Position numbers and translations under genes: made by a program. The notes beneath the pieces are model-generated. The model was not told the origin of the DNA. It searched no databases and saw nothing but the letters and a program-made list of their open reading frames with translations. A stretch of 64,000 nucleotides of DNA from Bacteroidota bacterium (GTDB taxonomy: Bacteria > Bacteroidota > Bacteroidia > UKL13-3): the NCBI GenBank assembly GCA_027484685.1, contig JAIXSO010000031.1, forward strand, positions 19,333 to 83,332. Direction: 5' to 3'. Below are positions 62,391-64,000 of the stretch, in pieces (position 1 is the first letter of the stretch; each line of letters opens with the position of its first letter).

Positions 62391-63512
62391 TTATTTTAGC
62401 TCTTGATAATGAATAGTTGGGTATGTAATAATTAAATCGAATAAATCGTTATAATATACTTTTCTTAATCCATAACTTTTTTGAAAACTACCTCCAATAA
62501 ATTGTGCTGTATATTTTGTATTACTTATTTCTTTTGCGCTCATTATCCTCTTAATGGTAATTTTTTTATCATTCCATATAGTTTTTCTATTGGTAATAGG
62601 TTTAAAATAACTTGTATCTTGTTTTTGCTTTTCTTTTATCCAAGTATAAATTATTCCTTTCTCAAATTCAGTTGAAATGGCAAAATAGTCATTTTTATAT
62701 TTTTCATTTAAAAGTACTCCTAAATTTTGCCTTCGAATTTTTTGGGACTTTGCTAAGTGCTTACTATGTGCTATTACAACAACTTTGTGGTTTGGGTTTT
62801 CACGCAGGTAATTATTGACTTTAGCAAACATAAAGGAATCTCTTATTAAGTCAGTTCTAGTTCGTTTTAATGAAATATAATTTATGTTTTCAACTAAATC
62901 ATTAATTACATTCGGATATGCAGAGAGTGTGTAGTTATTTGGTGATAATTTTAGCACCTGGTTTTTCAAGTCTTCTAATTCGTTCAATGGCATTTTGTAC
63001 CAATAATATGCCTCATTTGAATTGTTGAGTATAAATATTTTATTTAGCTGTTTGGAGAATAAAGAGTCAAATGCTTTAGTAGCATTTATAACTATCCTTA
63101 TATCAAATCCAAAAGCAGTATTTATTCCAATTACAGGTATTTTCATTTCAGTTGCTATATTGTATATTTTTCCATAGCTCTTAAATTCATTAATTCTAAG
63201 GTCTTCATTTACTTGAATGTTTGAAACTTCAATAAATATGGCATCAAAACCCAAACTGTCAATTAAAAGTTTGCTTATATTATATTGGTCTTCTTTATAT
63301 TCTTTTATCCAATGCACATTTTCAGCAATGGCTACTATTTTTTTGTTTTTAACCGCTTCCAGCAATTGTTTTATTTCGTCATTAGTAAACGAAGTTCCTG
63401 CAATTTGAGCTAGTAAACTCGTTTGAAGCATAAAAAACAAGTAACCAATTACAATTATAATCCTGACAGAACTTTTTAAATAAATTGCTTTTTGAAAACG
63501 GTTAAACTTCAT
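62391..63512 (-). CDS. Secreted erythromycin-esterase-like protein
   Basis: 373 residues with an N-terminal signal/TM segment (about 14-35). IVAIAENVHWIKEY (about 55-68) resembles the GExxHGxxE region of the erythromycin-esterase-like fold, and VVVIAHSKHLAKSQ (about 243-256) resembles its AHNxHxA region. Catalytic-type His and Glu residues are therefore present. True macrolide esterase activity cannot be claimed; many members have other or unknown substrates. The assignment rests on these motifs alone. Confidence 0.55.
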   Translation of the reverse strand: MKFNRFQKAIYLKSSVRIIIVIGYLFFMLQTSLLAQIAGTSFTNDEIKQLLEAVKNKKIVAIAENVHWIKEYKEDQYNISKLLIDSLGFDAIFIEVSNIQVNEDLRINEFKSYGKIYNIATEMKIPVIGINTAFGFDIRIVINATKAFDSLFSKQLNKIFILNNSNEAYYWYKMPLNELEDLKNQVLKLSPNNYTLSAYPNVINDLVENINYISLKRTRTDLIRDSFMFAKVNNYLRENPNHKVVVIAHSKHLAKSQKIRRQNLGVLLNEKYKNDYFAISTEFEKGIIYTWIKEKQKQDTSYFKPITNRKTIWNDKKITIKRIMSAKEISNTKYTAQFIGGSFQKSYGLRKVYYNDLFDLIITYPTIHYQELK

Positions 63513-63605
63513 TTTGGTATTTAATTTAATGAAAAAAATATTTCATCAATTCTAAGAAATTTTCTGAAATAAACTTAAAAGAATCTATCTTGTAATTTTT
63601 ATATT

Positions 63606-63689
63606 CAACTCCTTCAGAGTTGCTTTTATTCTGTTTTATTCTCCCTGCATTGCATGCAGAGCTATTCAAATTCAATTCCTCCGGAGTTG
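63606..63689. repeat. REP-like hairpins CAACTC-nnnnn-GAGTTG
   Basis: Hairpins at 63606-63622 and 63673-63689 share six-base arms CAACTC (CAATTC) and GAGTTG around five-base loops CTTCA and CTCCG. Between them lies CTGCAT-TGC-ATGCAG (63645-63659). Further half-copies CAACTCCGAAG are at 63837 and 63990. Confidence 0.7.
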
Positions 63690-63710
63690 TCAAGTTTGAA
63701 ATATTTGAAT

Positions 63711-64000
63711 ACTCGAATTGAGTTTAAAAAGCTCTTTTCATTATTTAGTTTCAATTGCAAGTAATTTCTATAAATAGTTTTTGAAATAATTTAAAAAGTT
63801 ATTTTAAAAACGAACTCAACTGATCTACATAATTCGCAACTCCGAAGGTGTTAAATTTAAATAGCACTCGAATTGAGTTTAAAAAGCTCTTTTCATTATT
63901 TAGTTTCAATTGCAAGTAATTTCTATAGTTAGTTTTGAAATAATTTAAAAAGTTATTTGAAAAACGAACTCAACTGATCTACATAATTCGCAACTCCGAA
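63711..64000. repeat. 155-bp tandem direct repeat, running off the window
   Basis: Copy 1 (63711-63846) and copy 2 (63866-64000) are nearly identical over 135 bp, starting ACTCGAATTGAGTTT and ending CAACTCCGAA; they differ by a small indel and a few bases. Copies are joined by 19 bp, giving a 155-bp period. The second copy reaches the window edge, so the array may continue. No coding frame. Confidence 0.92.

Noticed and set aside
63711..64000. Possible CRISPR or integron attC array
   Set aside because: The repeated unit is 135 bp with 19-bp spacers and no integrase or cas gene; better described as a tandem duplication.

Overview
The window looks like chromosomal DNA of a Bacteroidota bacterium: low G+C, several secreted proteins ending in type IX secretion (T9SS) C-terminal sorting domains, Bacteroidota-restricted families (DUF2851, DUF6671, the degenerate ureohydrolase family), TAnnTTTG-type promoter boxes and few Shine-Dalgarno sequences. 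I see no rRNA, phage, plasmid or insertion-sequence genes. One tRNA (Gln-TTG) is present. The content is mostly housekeeping genes with islands of small unknown secreted or membrane proteins.

Layout. 1-1459: start of a large secreted beta-helix protein (cut by the window edge) and a small unknown gene. 1777-8201 (minus): compact run ribD, EamA permease, YigZ, secreted M4-like peptidase, SDR oxidoreductase, polytopic GT-C-like membrane protein. 8407-11309: AlbA_2 protein, a small conserved gene, and an atypical alkyltransferase-like protein paired with a ureohydrolase-fold protein that has lost its metal ligands. 11423-17843: NAD epimerase, then a glycogen/alpha-glucan set (GH57, glycogen synthase-type GT, divergent GH31). 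18168-23903: small membrane, lipoprotein and secreted unknowns around a YihY/BrkB operon. 23984-29843: threonine dehydrogenase, a T9SS gene fossil, two unknown secreted proteins and a large secreted endonuclease I. 29978-38664: DUF2851, pyrF, outer-membrane barrel, SRPBCC protein, prs-rplY, tRNA-Gln, glycosyltransferase, DedA. 38735-45107: rsmI-lnt, an orphan Imm33-like protein, CMD protein, isocitrate dehydrogenase, DUF6671. 45196-52154: metG with a Crp-type regulator, and the usp-ccoI-ccoS operon for cbb3 oxidase assembly (ccoS is only 56 codons). 52155-56711: MFS transporter, an orphan antitoxin-like gene, an antitoxin-like remnant, two lipoproteins, purH. 56781-61457: unknown gene, ruvX, def-gpsA-ABC exporter. 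61465-63512: three unknown or weakly assigned exported proteins. 63606-64000: hairpins and a 155-bp tandem repeat running off the window.

The most unusual signal is not a gene. At least a dozen sites carry short arrays of 7-, 8- or 9-bp units that keep strict phase while their sequence drifts. Each array has its own theme, and some themes recur at distant sites. Many begin at, or within a few bases of, a stop codon on the sense strand (8413, 13985, 17849, 38651, 48394, 56719); the period-9 arrays even supply the stop codon of three genes. Two more period-7 arrays lie in frame inside metG, where they encode low-complexity insertions. I know of no named element matching this behaviour. The window also holds several classes of REP-like palindromes (9704, 12476, 17992, 57793-58011, 63606-64000), so its intergenic space is rich in dispersed repeats although no transposase is visible.
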